A stretch of 64,000 nt of DNA, taken from the NCBI RefSeq assembly GCF_001753245.1, contig NZ_CP017415.1, forward strand, positions 1,392,501-1,456,500, read 5' to 3'. A program made the position numbers and the translations under genes. The notes beneath the pieces were generated by a model. That model was not told the origin of the DNA. It made no database searches and worked only from the letters and a program-made list of their open reading frames with translations. Shown here piece after piece: positions 63,830 to 64,000 of this stretch (positions are counted from its first letter, which is position 1; each line of letters starts with the position of its first letter). The DNA is from Acidihalobacter yilgarnensis. GTDB taxonomy: Bacteria; Pseudomonadota; Gammaproteobacteria; DSM-5130; Acidihalobacteraceae.

Positions 63830-64000
63830 TTGACATCCTCCCCGGCTTGAAGGCCGGAGATTCCTACGGCGCTCAGGCGCGGCATTGAGCCATTCCTGAG
63901 TCGCTTCGGTGGGTTCCTGCTGCTGGCGGCATTGCTGCACCGCTCACTACACAGGCGAACCGGGCGTGTCCCGCCCTTTTGATGTTGATCGCGCCGGCCA
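63830..64000 (-). mobile_element. IS200/IS605-family element 3, right end entering the window
   Basis: TTGACATCCTCCCCGG at 63830 and the following 3' region of tnpB match element 2, except for a shorter terminal hairpin (CCGGC/GCCGG). Only the last 43 codons of tnpB fall in the window; the rest lies beyond 64000. Confidence 0.85.
63830..64000 (-). ncRNA. Candidate omegaRNA of element 3, partial
   Basis: By comparison with element 2 the RNA would end GGGGAGGATGTCAA, then a guide copied from the flank, starting CCGGTGCACTACAAGATG. The guide differs completely from that of element 2, as expected for independent insertions. Confidence 0.42.
63873..64000 (-). CDS. tnpB: TnpB C-terminal end of element 3, partial
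   Basis: The minus-strand frame reads AGAINIKRAGHARFACVVSG, AAMPPAAGTHRSDSGMAQCR and ends at 63873. It matches the C-terminus of the element 2 TnpB (GAINVLRAGHARFACEVSGA). The catalytic part is outside the window. Confidence 0.87.
   Translation of the reverse strand, partial: AGAINIKRAGHARFACVVSGAAMPPAAGTHRSDSGMAQCRA

Overview
The window looks like a GC-rich gammaproteobacterial chromosome. Its gene content (periplasmic cupredoxin, DUF4010 and DUF202 membrane proteins, glycogen phosphorolysis genes, a large polysaccharide cluster) would suit an autotrophic or acidophilic Chromatiales-type bacterium. That placement is an inference from gene content; no rRNA or tRNA gene was recognised to fix the taxonomy.

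Bases 1-35,900 are ordinary chromosome, mostly on the minus strand. A partial cupredoxin gene lies next to a frameshifted Ada-type methyltransferase gene. Next comes an operon that looks dedicated to electrophile detoxification (TetR regulator, zinc alcohol dehydrogenase, dienelactone hydrolase-like protein, DsrE-like protein, Old Yellow Enzyme, beta-hydroxyacid dehydrogenase-like protein), with a near-perfect operator in front of the dehydrogenase. A glycogen/glycolysis block follows (glucan phosphorylase, PfkB sugar kinase, a phosphohexomutase lacking its catalytic motifs, pyruvate kinase, CoA-disulfide reductase-like flavoprotein), then stress and membrane proteins and acetyl-CoA synthetase. 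An envelope-polysaccharide operon runs from 29.9 to 19.8 kb: three glycosyltransferases, an MsbA-like ABC exporter, two nucleotide-sugar dehydrogenases, an outer-membrane protein and a histidine phosphatase. Housekeeping genes follow (hisC, Smr, BI-1). The block ends with a divergent ArsR/MFS pair around a 38-bp perfect palindrome.

From 36.3 kb on the sequence is accessory. It opens with a tyrosine integrase and a merR remnant. It then holds many insertion sequences: IS3 carrying IS1595, IS5, a second IS3 carrying IS21, two IS630 elements, an ISL3 remnant and three IS200/IS605 loci. Isolated genes survive between them: a PEP-CTERM-like exported protein, a LuxR-type regulator, a truncated secreted protein and small membrane proteins. 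A 201-bp direct repeat about 8.8 kb apart brackets the central part.

Bases 54.4-62.1 kb are a remnant of a conjugative element or plasmid read on the minus strand: a replication-like protein, a DUF6475-like protein, a lytic transglycosylase, DsbB, a metallophosphoesterase and an AlpA-like excisionase. It is cut by an IS605 element and carries a MITE whose ends match the neighbouring IS630. Upstream of the replication-like gene is a control region with hexamer arrays and a strong hairpin. The right edge has a broken RelB antitoxin, an orphan 3' end of a tnpB/omegaRNA unit, an intact TumE-TumA-like toxin-antitoxin pair and the start of another IS605 element.

Many genes carry single-base frameshifts (ada, Old Yellow Enzyme, merR, IS1595, istB, relB). 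Some are probably genuine decay, but at least the Old Yellow Enzyme one, in a homopolymer, could be a sequencing error.
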